From NCBI RefSeq assembly GCF_002723955.1, contig NZ_BEWN01000001.1, positions 992,001 through 1,056,000 of the forward strand: DNA of 64,000 nucleotides, read 5' to 3'. Each line of letters starts with the position of its first letter. The first letter of the stretch is position 1. Positions 17,541 to 26,330 of this stretch are shown piece by piece. Both the position numbers and the translations under genes were made by a program. Under the pieces are notes generated by a model, which was not told where the DNA came from, did not search any database, and saw nothing but the letters and a program-made list of their open reading frames with translations. Source of the stretch: Gluconobacter frateurii. Lineage in GTDB: Bacteria; Pseudomonadota; Alphaproteobacteria; Acetobacterales; Acetobacteraceae.

Positions 17541-18701
17541 ATGACACGTTCCGCCAAAACGCTTCTGCCCTGGCTGATGATCTTCGGTGCCGGTATCTGC
17601 CTGCGTACCGGAATTGCGTCCCTCTCTCCCATCCTCGACCGGATCGAACGAACTCTTGCCATCTCCAACGCAGAACTGGGCTTGCTGACCACACTTCCTG
17701 TCCTGTGCATGGGCGGCCTCTCTCCGCTCGGGCATATGCTGGAACGGCGACTTGGCCTGAAACGCTCCATGATAATGGCATTGGCGCTTCTGACGATCGT
17801 CCTGCTCCTTCGCTTTGATGGTGGCAGCTATGGGCTGCTGCTTTTCACGGCCGTCGGCGTTGGCGTAGGCGACGCGATCATCCGGCCATTGCTGTCGGGT
17901 TTCATCAAGGGTGAGTTTGCCTCCCGCGCGCCTGCGGCCATGAGCGTCTATGCCGCCAGTATGGGCGTGGGATCGGCCCTGGCCGCTTTCGGAACGCCCC
18001 GCATCAGTGACGCCACCGGGAACTGGCCGCTGGGTCTGGCTTTCTGGGCGCTTCCCGCGGCACTCGCCGGGTTCTGCTGGATACTATGGCGCGAGGATAT
18101 CCCCGCGCCTGCGCGCTCCGCGTCACAGCCCTCTCTCACGATCAGCCGGAGCGGCATTCTTGGACTGACGCTGTTCTTCGGTCTTCAGGCTGGGATCAAT
18201 TACGTCGCAATAGCGTGGCTGCCGTCCCTGTATGGTGCCCTGGGCTATTCTGACCATACTGCAGGGCTTCTTGTCGCCATCATGATGCTGTTCCAGACGA
18301 GCATCAGTTTTTGCATGCATGTCATCATGCGCGCTCTGAAACTTACAACCATCAAGGCAGCCCTAATTTTTTCCGGCCTCGCCATTCTGGGTACGCTCAG
18401 CCTGCTGCTCGCAAAGCCGCTGCCATGGCTGGCACCTTTGATGATCGGAATTGCGACGGGAGGCCTGTTCCCGATAGCGCTCCTCCAGCCTCTGGATTTC
18501 GCACACGGCAGATCAGAGGCGACACGGCTGGCCGGGCTAACCCAGACGGGCGGCTATCTGCTTGGCGGTATCCTACCGTGGGTTACAGGTCTGTTGATTG
18601 ATCAGATCGGCGTTGCCCTAGCACTCTTGACATTGCTGACTGGCAGCGCTGGCCTGCTTACCGTGGTTACGGTGCTGATCCAGCGCACTTATCGGAAATG
18701 A
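17541..18701 (+). CDS. MFS transporter, CynX/NimT type
   Basis: A 386-residue, 12-helix major facilitator protein of the cyanate/2-nitroimidazole (CynX/NimT) group. The pattern RTGIASLSPILDRI in the first helix region and the mid-protein loop before SGILGLTLFFGLQAG fit this group. It exports or imports a small organic anion or drug in the inner membrane. I start at MTRSAKTLLP (17541); longer starts at 17460 or 17487 are in frame but add non-hydrophobic leaders without clear ribosome sites. The AraC gene is divergent. Confidence 0.85.
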   Translation: MTRSAKTLLPWLMIFGAGICLRTGIASLSPILDRIERTLAISNAELGLLTTLPVLCMGGLSPLGHMLERRLGLKRSMIMALALLTIVLLLRFDGGSYGLLLFTAVGVGVGDAIIRPLLSGFIKGEFASRAPAAMSVYAASMGVGSALAAFGTPRISDATGNWPLGLAFWALPAALAGFCWILWREDIPAPARSASQPSLTISRSGILGLTLFFGLQAGINYVAIAWLPSLYGALGYSDHTAGLLVAIMMLFQTSISFCMHVIMRALKLTTIKAALIFSGLAILGTLSLLLAKPLPWLAPLMIGIATGGLFPIALLQPLDFAHGRSEATRLAGLTQTGGYLLGGILPWVTGLLIDQIGVALALLTLLTGSAGLLTVVTVLIQRTYRK

Positions 18702-18856
18702 CATAGCCCGCCACGACTGTCTGCTTTCCGGTCCATTCTGGAATGATCTGAATGTCCTGGGTGCCGGCGGAAGCGGTCAGTCCGTTTTTGCCTTCATGCT
18801 GATCATCAAGGAAAGCATTACCAGTTCCGAAAAGCGAACATCGTGTGGTAGCTCAA

Positions 18857-19465
18857 TCAATCGGGGCAGCACATCCCATCCAGCAATACGTCCAGTGCGG
18901 CCGGAACCGGCGCTGGCCCGACCTTCTCTTCAAGCAGTTGATGACTGATCGCCAGCATGGCCAGACCATGCACCTGCGCCCAACTGGCCGCCGCCAGCGC
19001 GTTGACGGCAACCGGCCGGAAGCTTCCGTCACATTGTCCTCTTTCCAGAAGACCCACAAGAATCCCGAAAGTGCTCATGGCCGTGGCGTGCAACTGCGGA
19101 TCAATCGTCTTGTCGGCATCGGAACTGAACATCAGCCGATAAAGACCGGGGTTCTGACAGGCAAACGCGATACAGGCCTGCGCTGCGGCCACGAATTGCG
19201 CACGCGTGGAAGGCCTGGCTGGGGACATGGCCTCTGTCATGGTCTCTCCAAGCCTGACGAAGCCGATCGAGGCCAGTTCCCGCAACAGCATCTCGCGATC
19301 ACGGAAATGCTTGTAGGGAGCCGCGTGACTGACCCCCGTACGCCGCGCCACTTCCCGCAGGGTGAAGGCCCAGTTCTGGTTTGCGGCCAGCATGGCAAGT
19401 GCCGTGTCGATCAGGGCACGGCGCAGATCACCGTGGTGGTAAGGGCGGTCGTTGGTTTCACTCAT
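18857..19465 (-). CDS. TetR family regulator, YHHGDL/WHG type
   Basis: A 202-residue TetR regulator beginning with RPYHHGDLRRALI (residues 7-19). The helix-turn-helix lies about 36-57 (LREVARRTGVSHAAPYKHF). Its C-terminal domain is of the WHG type (SWAQVHGLAML near 167-177). It resembles the regulator at 4107 in layout. It is divergent from an aldehyde dehydrogenase, with a promoter flanked by two inverted GTTTACAG copies in between; repression of the dehydrogenase with an aldehyde-derived inducer is inferred. Confidence 0.9.
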   Translation of the reverse strand: MSETNDRPYHHGDLRRALIDTALAMLAANQNWAFTLREVARRTGVSHAAPYKHFRDREMLLRELASIGFVRLGETMTEAMSPARPSTRAQFVAAAQACIAFACQNPGLYRLMFSSDADKTIDPQLHATAMSTFGILVGLLERGQCDGSFRPVAVNALAAASWAQVHGLAMLAISHQLLEEKVGPAPVPAALDVLLDGMCCPD

Positions 19466-19478
19466 TTGTGAGGCTCAT

Positions 19479-19553
19479 GTTTACAGAAGAAACTTTTATT
19501 GACACCAGATCGTCGTGCTCCATATTGTGCCCACACAAGTTTCTCCTGTAAAC
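19479..19553. promoter_or_regulatory. Promoter of the aldehyde dehydrogenase flanked by inverted 17-base repeats
   Basis: GTTTACAGAAGAAACTT (19479-19495) is repeated in inverted form at 19537-19553 with one mismatch. Each copy also has GTTT/AAAC symmetry. Between them lie a perfect -35 (TTGACA, 19499-19504) and, 16 bases on, CATATT as a fair -10. This layout suits a dimeric TetR repressor binding on both sides of the promoter. The TTTACA half-site is shared with the operators at 4691-4751. Confidence 0.75.
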
Positions 19554-19565
19554 ATGGAGGACGTG

Positions 19566-20972
19566 ATGTCCGATGTTACGCCTGCTGACCTGCACCGTAT
19601 TCTCGACCGCCAGCGTGCCGCGTTTCTGCGTGATGGACCACCCGACCTGAAACAGCGCCGGACCGATCTGCGGCGCCTGAAAGCCGAAATCCTGAAGCGG
19701 CGCGGTGACATCGTGCACGCCCTGAAAATGGATTTCGGACAGCGATCCGAGCGTGAAAGCGCCATCGTGGAACTCATCCCACTGGTGCAGTCGATCAATT
19801 ATATGATTACGCATCTGGGGCGCTGGATGAAGCCGGAACGTCGCCACGTCTCGGCCTATTTCCAGTGCGGTCGTGCCTGGGTGGTCCGGCAGCCGGTAGG
19901 TATTGTAGGCATTATCGCGCCATGGAACTATCCGGTCTCGCTGGCCCTTGTGCCGCTGGCAACCGCAATCGCCGCTGGTAACCGAGCCATGCTCAAGCCC
20001 TCGGAATTCACTCCAGCCACATCGAAGGTGATTGGCGAGATCGTGCGGGCCGCCTTTCCGCCGGAGCATATTTCTGTTGTCACGGGAAACGGTGAAGTGG
20101 GCGCTGCATTTTCTTCTCTGCCCGTTGATCATATCCTGTTCACCGGCAGCACTGCGGTCGGAAAGAAGGTTGCGGAAGCGGCGGCGCGTAACCTGACCCC
20201 CGTCACGCTTGAATTAGGGGGCAAGTCCCCCGTGGTGATTGAGCCCGGTTTTTCCATGGGGCGGGTGGTGGACCGGGTAGCATTCGGCAAGCTGACCAAT
20301 GCCGGGCAAACCTGCATCGCGCCCGATTATATGCTGGTCCATGAAGACGACAGGGATGCGTTCGCCACGGCTTATCAGAAGGCCGTGAAAAAGCTGCATC
20401 CGGGCGGGTATGCGGGATCTCCTGATTATACGGCCATTCTCAACCAGCATCACTATGAGCGGCTGAGCGGTTTGATCCGTGATGCTGAGGAGCATGGCGC
20501 CAAGATTATCCGGATGGGGAGCGATTCAGCCGCCAGCCATGTCCTTGCGCCGGTTCTCATACTGAACGTCAAACCTGAAATGGCGGTCATGCAGGAAGAA
20601 ATTTTCGGGCCTGTCCTGCCTGTGCTGACCTACAGGAACCTTGATGAAGCAATTGCCTTCATCAATGCGCGTCCCCGGCCTCTGGCCCTGTATTATTTTG
20701 GCGACAACCGTATTGAACGCGACAGGCTTTTGAAGCGCACAGTTTCGGGAAACGTCACGATCAACGGCACATTGATGCATTATGTGCAGGACGATCTGCC
20801 GTTTGGTGGCGTGGGGGACAGTGGCATCGGAGCGTATCATGGAAAGGAAGGCTTCATCGCGCTCACGCATGCCCGTGGTGTGTACCGGCAGGGCCGTTTC
20901 AATGCAGCAATGCTGCTTCAGCCACCATTCGGCAAACTCACCGATGCCATTACAAATCTGATACTGCGATGA
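19566..20972 (+). CDS. Coniferyl-aldehyde-type NAD(P)+ aldehyde dehydrogenase
   Basis: A 468-residue class 3-like aldehyde dehydrogenase, closest in style to coniferyl aldehyde dehydrogenase. Motifs include IIAPWNYPVSL (116-126), the cofactor turn FTGSTAVG (192-199), Glu216 in LELGGKSP and the catalytic Cys250 in NAGQTCIAPDY. It oxidises aromatic or fatty aldehydes to acids. GGAGG 5 bases before the ATG at 19566 fixes the start. It is divergent from a TetR gene. Its stop overlaps the start of a truncated NAD-binding frame (ATGA), which suggests a lost partner gene. Confidence 0.92.
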   Translation: MSDVTPADLHRILDRQRAAFLRDGPPDLKQRRTDLRRLKAEILKRRGDIVHALKMDFGQRSERESAIVELIPLVQSINYMITHLGRWMKPERRHVSAYFQCGRAWVVRQPVGIVGIIAPWNYPVSLALVPLATAIAAGNRAMLKPSEFTPATSKVIGEIVRAAFPPEHISVVTGNGEVGAAFSSLPVDHILFTGSTAVGKKVAEAAARNLTPVTLELGGKSPVVIEPGFSMGRVVDRVAFGKLTNAGQTCIAPDYMLVHEDDRDAFATAYQKAVKKLHPGGYAGSPDYTAILNQHHYERLSGLIRDAEEHGAKIIRMGSDSAASHVLAPVLILNVKPEMAVMQEEIFGPVLPVLTYRNLDEAIAFINARPRPLALYYFGDNRIERDRLLKRTVSGNVTINGTLMHYVQDDLPFGGVGDSGIGAYHGKEGFIALTHARGVYRQGRFNAAMLLQPPFGKLTDAITNLILR

Positions 20973-21082
20973 CAACGCACATTCTGCTTATCGGGGGCAC
21001 CAGCCTCATCGGGCGTCTCGTTGGTGCGGAGCTTGGCATGCGGCCTGATACCGCCGTCACTAGCATTCCCGCCACTAACTGA
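20969..21082 (+). pseudogene. Truncated NAD(P)-binding oxidoreductase start
   Basis: An ATG overlapping the dehydrogenase stop (ATGA) opens MTTHILLIGGTSLIGRLVGA, a Rossmann dinucleotide-binding start (GGTSLIG). The frame ends after 37 codons. No continuation is found in any frame downstream, so most of this coupled reductase or epimerase gene has been deleted. Confidence 0.6.
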
Positions 21083-21292
21083 CTGGTCTCGCATTGTAGG
21101 GTGGCGGAGACGATCGGACGGTGTTTCCTGGAGGTGACTTTTTCCGTGGACGAGGGCCTCCGGTATTCTATGCGATGGTAAGCTTTAAACTCTTGTGCTT
21201 CTCTGAATCCCACCATTGCTCTCTGAGGGGCTTTCTCCCGCTCAACGAAAAGCCAGCACGGCAGTCATTGTGGATCAAAATATCAGCTATTA

Positions 21293-22201
21293 TTAAGCCT
21301 CAGACGCATGCGAGCGAATGAAATCGACGAATGCGCGGAGCGGCGGAGGCAACTGGCGACGGCCGGAATAGTAAAGCATAGGCCCAGAAAAAGGGGTGGC
21401 CCAGTCTTCAAGCACCACGTCCAGCGCACCGTTACGGATGTGCGGAGCCAGCCAGTCTTCGAACAGACAGGCGATGCCAAGACCCGCTATGGCAGCCTCT
21501 ACCAGAAGATCGCAGGCCGATCCGGGTTGAACCAATAAGGGCCCTGGTGGATCGAGGCGAATAACCTCACCGTCTTTCTCGAACTCCCACATGGCTGACG
21601 CTCCACCGGAGAAGCGAAGGCGCAGACAGGCGTGTTCCAGCAGCTCACCTGGATGCTGGGGACGTCCTTTCATAGACAGATAGGATGGTGCGGCCACAGT
21701 CAGAAGGCGCTGAGTTCGCGGCCCGATGGGGACTGCGATCATGTCCTGTTCCAGACGCTCTTCATAACGGATACCTGCATCCGCGCCAGAGGCGAGGATA
21801 TCAACAAAACTGTCCTCGACCGTGACTTCCATGCGGATTTGCGGGTAAGCGATTAGGAAAGGCGACAGAATGCCCGGAAGTACGGTCCTGGCGACATTGG
21901 CCGGCACATTGAGACGGATCGTCCCCGCAGGCTGATCGGTTTGCGTATGAACCGTATCGAGTGCGGCGCTGATCTCGGCAAGCGCAGGCGAGAGCCGTTC
22001 GAACAGCCGGGCACCCGTTTCGGTGAGCGAAATGCTACGCGTGCTGCGATGAAGCAGGCGGGTACCAAGACGGGTTTCCAGTCGCCGTAAAGCGTCGCTA
22101 AGTCCCGATGCTGACGAACCTGAAACGCGCGCAGCCTCGCGAAAACCTCCCGCACGCGCAACGGCGACGAACGCCGAAAGATCATCAAGCTCGAGTGACA
22201 T
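21293..22201 (-). CDS. LysR family transcriptional regulator
   Basis: A 302-residue LysR protein with the usual N-terminal winged helix (FREAARVSGSSASGLSDALR, about residues 20-39, and LLHRSTRSISLTETGARLF) and a two-lobed effector domain from about residue 92. It is divergent from an aldo/keto reductase across 98 bases and likely controls it. Its layout and substrate-binding signature (DAGIRYEERLEQDMIAVPIG) match the LysR at 13448, so the two are related regulators. Confidence 0.9.
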   Translation of the reverse strand: MSLELDDLSAFVAVARAGGFREAARVSGSSASGLSDALRRLETRLGTRLLHRSTRSISLTETGARLFERLSPALAEISAALDTVHTQTDQPAGTIRLNVPANVARTVLPGILSPFLIAYPQIRMEVTVEDSFVDILASGADAGIRYEERLEQDMIAVPIGPRTQRLLTVAAPSYLSMKGRPQHPGELLEHACLRLRFSGGASAMWEFEKDGEVIRLDPPGPLLVQPGSACDLLVEAAIAGLGIACLFEDWLAPHIRNGALDVVLEDWATPFSGPMLYYSGRRQLPPPLRAFVDFIRSHASEA

Positions 22202-22299
22202 TGTGCGATTTTCCGTACAGCCCGTTCAGGTTTGACCAGCTTATCGATCATTTGAACGTAGTCCATGTTTGGTATGCACCCCTTATCAAGGAGATACCA

Positions 22300-23169
22300 A
22301 TGAGCAGTCGCGTCAATGCCGGAACCTTTATACTCGGCGACCGCGTTGTGAACCGTATGGGCTACGGAGCGATGCAGCTTGCTGGCCCTGGTGTTTTCGG
22401 GCCGCCGCGGGACCGTAAAGCTGCTGTTGCTGTGTTACGAGCTGCTGTCGAAGCTGGCGTTAATCATATCGATACCAGCGATTTCTATGGCCCACATATC
22501 ACCAACCAGATCATTCGCGAGGCGCTGCACCCTTATGGTGATGACCTTGTGATCGTGACCAAGGTCGGCGCGCTACGTGGTGAGGATGCATCATGGAAGC
22601 CAGCCCAGAGCGCTGAGGACCTGACCAGAGCCGTGCATGATAATCTGCGTAATCTGGGACTGGAACGGCTTGATGTGGTCAATCTGCGACTGATGGGAGA
22701 CATTCATGCTCCCAAAGAAGGGTCGTTGGCAGAACCGTTTTCAGCACTGGCTGTTTTGAGAGAGCAGGGCCTCATCCGCCATCTTGGCCTCAGCAATGCA
22801 ACCGCTGCGCAGGTAGCCGAAGCACAGACGATTGCGCCAGTTGTCTGTGTGCAAAACCATTACAACCTCGTCCATCGAAAAGATGATGAACTGATCGGCG
22901 TGCTGGCCGCACAGGACATCGCGTATGTTCCATTTTTCCCGTTGGGTGGGTTCAGCCCGATACAGTCCGATGCCCTGTCCAAGATCGCGGCCGATTTCGG
23001 AAGTACTCCGTTGCAAGTGGCACTGGCCTGGTTGCTGGCCCGGTCATCCAACGTGCTTCTTATCCCGGGAACTTCAAATCCCCTTCATCTGGCCGAAAAT
23101 CTCGCGGCGGCAACGCTGGAACTGTCCGCTGATGTTCAGGCGCGCCTTGACGCTATTGCTACCCCTTAA
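22300..23169 (+). CDS. Aldo/keto reductase
   Basis: A 289-residue AKR with a TIM barrel. The N-terminal RMGYGAMQL and NHIDTSDFYG (Asp50/Tyr55-type catalytic pair) are present, then the TKVG Lys, and VCVQNHYNLV in place of the usual His region. The C-terminal IPGTSNPLHLAEN forms the NADPH phosphate site. It reduces aldehydes or ketones with NADPH. AAGGAG 6 bases before the ATG at 22300 fixes the start. It is divergent from a LysR gene, and a strong hairpin follows 24 bases after the stop. Confidence 0.9.
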   Translation: MSSRVNAGTFILGDRVVNRMGYGAMQLAGPGVFGPPRDRKAAVAVLRAAVEAGVNHIDTSDFYGPHITNQIIREALHPYGDDLVIVTKVGALRGEDASWKPAQSAEDLTRAVHDNLRNLGLERLDVVNLRLMGDIHAPKEGSLAEPFSALAVLREQGLIRHLGLSNATAAQVAEAQTIAPVVCVQNHYNLVHRKDDELIGVLAAQDIAYVPFFPLGGFSPIQSDALSKIAADFGSTPLQVALAWLLARSSNVLLIPGTSNPLHLAENLAAATLELSADVQARLDAIATP

Positions 23170-23192
23170 CCTTCGAACCAGAACTATTTGAG

Positions 23193-23229
23193 ACGTGATA
23201 CTGCAGGCTTGCCACTTGCAGTATCACGT
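23193..23229 (+). terminator. Strong hairpin after the aldo/keto reductase
   Basis: A perfect 13-base stem (ACGTGATACTGCA pairing with TGCAGTATCACGT) with an 11-base loop begins 24 bases after the AKR stop. No T-run follows, so it is a stem-loop that could act as a Rho-independent-like terminator or mRNA 3' protector, or as a binding site. Confidence 0.6.
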
Positions 23230-23649
23230 ACCTAAAGGCAGCGGTGCGAGAAGAATAGAATATCCGTTCTTTAGCAACGAGAAAAAAGTAGATACCTCTT
23301 TCCGGAAAATTGCCTATATCCTGTCTTGTATATCACATTAAAATAGAGATTTCCTAAATTCCTCTTTTATATATTGGTCGAAATTTTCCTAAATATCTTT
23401 CCATACTGTCTGCTATGGATCTTTTTCCGGGAGGTATTCCATTTATTCACAAGGATAAATATAAGAGTGACTATAATACAATGACGTTTCTATTGATTGC
23501 AGAATATCCTCTTGCCCGCAAGAGAGGCGCTATAGGGCTATTTTTCGCGGCACAGGCGTGGCTTGTTCTGCAACATTCAATATCGATAGAACGACATTCG
23601 AAAAATCGTCCGGTATCAGCCGCTCCCCAGACACTTTTTTGAAGGTGGA
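23230..23649. other. AT-rich stretch without a supported gene
   Basis: About 420 bases, markedly richer in A+T than the neighbours around 23280-23480. No coding sequence with recognisable features is visible. The composition shift marks a likely junction or old insertion. Confidence 0.4.
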
Positions 23650-23835
23650 CACGAGAAGGGTGGCGGCCAGCTAGACGATCCGGCGAAACTCGCCGCGGCA
23701 GTGCTTCAGCTTGTTGCGTCAGACGCCCCCACCGCAACTTTTCTGGGGCAAAGATGCTCTCCGACTGGTTCGTGAACGTATCTCAAAAGATATTGCGGAT
23801 TGGGCAGAACTGATCCGTCCACGGACTGTTGGGAG
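23650..23835 (+). pseudogene. C-terminal remnant of an SDR gene, copy of 49511-50374
   Basis: The stretch from HEKGGGQLDDPAKLAAAVLQ onward matches the end of the intact SDR at 49511-50374 almost base for base in places (for example GATCCGGCGAAACT). A two-base loss in a C-run near 23733 shifts frame, then ALRLVRERI and IADWAELIRP follow in the new frame. The N-terminal four fifths are absent. It is therefore the broken tail of a paralogue. Confidence 0.8.
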
Positions 23836-23934
23836 CTCCAGGAAGTGGTAGTCGCTGTCAAAAAAACGAATTTCGCGAATTCATGTCGGCCCCGAAGGTG
23901 AAAGCTGTCCACGCGTTTGGTGTTGCGTTGTACA

Positions 23935-24582
23935 TCAGTGCTTTGGCGGAACAATTGCCAGTTGCTTCCGAACGCTCGGACGCTCTTGCATCCTCTCGAA
24001 CCAGGTTGAAAGTGCCACACATTCCTGCGGGATCGGCAATTCTACGATTGCTGCAAATATAAAACCCCCGATGACTGCAATGTCCGCCATCGAGAAAGCT
24101 TCACCGGCTATGAAGGGCTGTTTCCTCAGCACAGCGTCGAAGTAATGCATTCCGCGCAGAGCCTTGTCACGCTGACGAAGTCCCCATTCTTGATTCTGGT
24201 AGAGTTCCACATCGGGACCAAGACCAGGTGTGGCATGATGAAAATAGACACTGATGGCGTCCAGCATCTCGATCTCGGCGCGTTTGGTCATCATCTGGAT
24301 CACGCCTTTCTCAAGCGGCGTTCGACCAGTCAACATGGGGTCGCCGGCTAGCGCATCAAGATAGACCGTGATCGCCGTACATTCGGCGAGAACCACTCCA
24401 TTGTCCAGTTCAAGAACTGGCAATGTTCCGGAGTAATTTTTGGCGAGGAAACCGGACCTCTTGTGTTCGCCCTTCCACAAGTTGATCGGCACGAATTCGA
24501 CGTCGGACTGGAGATTCTTCTCTGCCAGCGCAATCCGAACACGAGCGGGATAGGGCCCTGTCGGCCAGTCGTAAATTTTCAT
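23935..24582 (-). CDS. Glutathione S-transferase
   Basis: A 215-residue GST. The N-domain opens MKIYDWPTGPYPARVRIALA and has SGTLPVLELDNG (about 51-62) and AECTAITVYLD (66-76) for glutathione binding. The C-domain includes KQPFIAGEAFSMADIAVIGG (153-172), the conserved N-capping/hydrophobic staple region. It probably conjugates or reduces electrophilic compounds. An AKR pseudogene lies upstream on the same strand and a decayed SDR downstream, so it may be a survivor of a larger detoxification cluster. Confidence 0.88.
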   Translation of the reverse strand: MKIYDWPTGPYPARVRIALAEKNLQSDVEFVPINLWKGEHKRSGFLAKNYSGTLPVLELDNGVVLAECTAITVYLDALAGDPMLTGRTPLEKGVIQMMTKRAEIEMLDAISVYFHHATPGLGPDVELYQNQEWGLRQRDKALRGMHYFDAVLRKQPFIAGEAFSMADIAVIGGFIFAAIVELPIPQECVALSTWFERMQERPSVRKQLAIVPPKH

Positions 24583-24632
24583 TGGAGCAGCCTTATTTAC
24601 ATCGAAAGCGAAAATGTCAGGCGTTCACGTAT

Positions 24633-25088
24633 TTAGCTGCCTGCCACATGATCTGGGGCTTTAACTGTCCACGTATAATTCTCTACTGCGTTGACTGAAA
24701 CGCCTTTCGGCCTTCTGCAGTCCAACACTGCGAAGTCTTCATTGGAGAGTGTGATGTCGGCCGCGGCGACGTTTGCTCCAGATGAGCGACCTTGTAGGAC
24801 CCCGGGATTGGCAGCATCACCTTGTTGCGTTTTAGGACCCAGACGAGGGCGATCTGGGTCGGATGCACGCCGTATTTCTTCGTCATAGGAATCAGCCGTG
24901 TCGATGAAGTTGACGCCGAGTTCCCGGAGGCGTCTCAGTATTCGGATGGCCTCGTTATGATCGGCAGGCGGCCCCCACATCCCCGGACCGGGAATGCGCA
25001 TGGCGCCAAAACCAAGCCGGTTGATGTCGAGATCGCCGCCGATCCTGAATGTGCCGGATCGGGAGGCGTTGGAAGCTGGGTGGAGCAT
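24633..25088 (-). pseudogene. Aldo/keto reductase with internal deletion and frameshifts
   Basis: The N-terminal AKR segment is clear ([17 protein letters not shown], then [17 protein letters not shown]). The frame then jumps directly to the C-terminal part, which is best read one frame over ([33 protein letters not shown]) and returns to the first frame at [18 protein letters not shown]. About 150-180 central residues are missing. The gene is dead. It resembles the intact AKR at 22300. Confidence 0.85.
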
Positions 25089-25136
25089 GGTCCTCGGTCC
25101 TTTTTGTCAGCAGGCTGTCAGGGATAAACCAGTCCG

Positions 25137-25850
25137 TCAGGCAGTGAAGCCGCCATCGATGTTATATGCAGCGCCAGTGATGATGCCGGCTTCTGGCCCG
25201 GCAAGATACGCCACCAGTCCCGCAATTTCTTCACCCTTGGCATGGCGTTTGATCGCCATGAAGCCGTGCATCACGTCCTTCAGTGGCCCTCCGGCAGGGT
25301 TCATGTCGGTATCAGTAGGCCCGGGCTGGATAACATTGACGGTGATGCCGCGCGCGCCAAAGTCACGTGCCAACCCCTTGGTCATACCCTTCAATGCGGA
25401 TTTGCTGGCACTGTAGGCAGCAAGCCCGGCCATCGGCATACGGTCGGCATTGGCGGAGCCGATAAAAATGATACGGCCCCCGTCGGGCATGGTCCGGGCA
25501 GCAGCAACAGCCGCGTGGTAAGGCGCATGGATGTTGATGCGGAAAAGTCGGTCGATATCATCCGGTGGCATGTTCAGGGGATCGCCCGCGCCAAGAATGC
25601 CCGAATTGACGACCAGCACATCGAGAGGGCCGAGTGACGCGATCAGCGCGATGAGAGCATCACGGTCAGCACTATCGACGCGCAGGGCTTCGCTTCCGGT
25701 TTCGGCAGCCAGCACCTGAGCTTCGTCAGGGGAAGACAGATACGAGAACACGACTTTTGCACCATCCGAGGCGAAGCGGCGCACGATTGCAGCGCCAATC
25801 CCGCGACTTCCGCCAAGCACGAGGACGGATTTGCCATAAAAACTGGTCAT
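25137..25850 (-). CDS. bdcA: BdcA-like SDR oxidoreductase
   Basis: A 237-residue SDR very close in pattern to E. coli BdcA: VLVLGGSRGIGAAIVRRF (residues 9-26), LDVLVVNSGI, DDIDRLFRINIHAPYHAAV, GRIIFIGSANADRMPMAGLA and YSASKSALKGM (active-site Tyr/Lys), then VQPGP-like VIQPGPTDTDMNPA. BdcA was described in E. coli as affecting biofilm dispersal through cyclic-di-GMP binding; its enzymatic substrate is unsettled. Here the gene overlaps the SRPBCC gene by ATGA and is the third gene of an apparent SDR-SRPBCC-bdcA operon, which argues for a metabolic role. Confidence 0.87.
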   Translation of the reverse strand: MTSFYGKSVLVLGGSRGIGAAIVRRFASDGAKVVFSYLSSPDEAQVLAAETGSEALRVDSADRDALIALIASLGPLDVLVVNSGILGAGDPLNMPPDDIDRLFRINIHAPYHAAVAAARTMPDGGRIIFIGSANADRMPMAGLAAYSASKSALKGMTKGLARDFGARGITVNVIQPGPTDTDMNPAGGPLKDVMHGFMAIKRHAKGEEIAGLVAYLAGPEAGIITGAAYNIDGGFTA

Positions 25851-26299
25851 GGCGATGGTGCATCTGAGGCCAGTATCTCAGCCAGTCTATCGAAGGCTGG
25901 CTGATAGATCTGTGTCGGCATCCGGGCCTCCATGCTGGCGGCCTGCTCGACAGGCGCCTCGAACTGCCCCCGCCACTGGATGAACGTGTGATCGCTCTTC
26001 GTTATGGGAAGAAGGCTGATCGTAGAGCGATAGTTCCGGATCGGCAGGGCTGATTCAACGATCGAGAACGTGACCGCATGATCCACATCGGACAGCGCCA
26101 GAAGCTGTTCACGGATGAGGCCGACATCGCCCATCTCAACACGGCGGATTGCCCCGACACGGTCACCGGACTCATCACCTTCAATCACGCAGCTGTGTAC
26201 GCCCGGCAACCAGCGTCCAAGGGCGCCGAAATCACGGACCAACTGCCAGACGGAGGGAACCGATGCAGGAATGACGCTGCTGGCCATAACATGGATCAT
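25847..26299 (-). CDS. SRPBCC (START/polyketide-cyclase-like) protein
   Basis: A 150-residue SRPBCC-fold protein. The pattern IPASVPSVWQLVRDFGALGRWLPGV (near residues 10-34) is the standard opening helix-grip region, followed by alternating strands and a long C-terminal helix. These proteins bind hydrophobic ligands such as polyketides or carry out ring-closing and dehydration. AGGAG 7 bases upstream supports the ATG at 26299. It lies 31 bases after an SDR gene and overlaps bdcA by 4 bases, so all three are likely co-transcribed. Confidence 0.85.
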   Translation of the reverse strand: MIHVMASSVIPASVPSVWQLVRDFGALGRWLPGVHSCVIEGDESGDRVGAIRRVEMGDVGLIREQLLALSDVDHAVTFSIVESALPIRNYRSTISLLPITKSDHTFIQWRGQFEAPVEQAASMEARMPTQIYQPAFDRLAEILASDAPSP

Positions 26300-26330
26300 G
26301 GGGCCACTCCTGGCTGTGAGTATCTGAATG

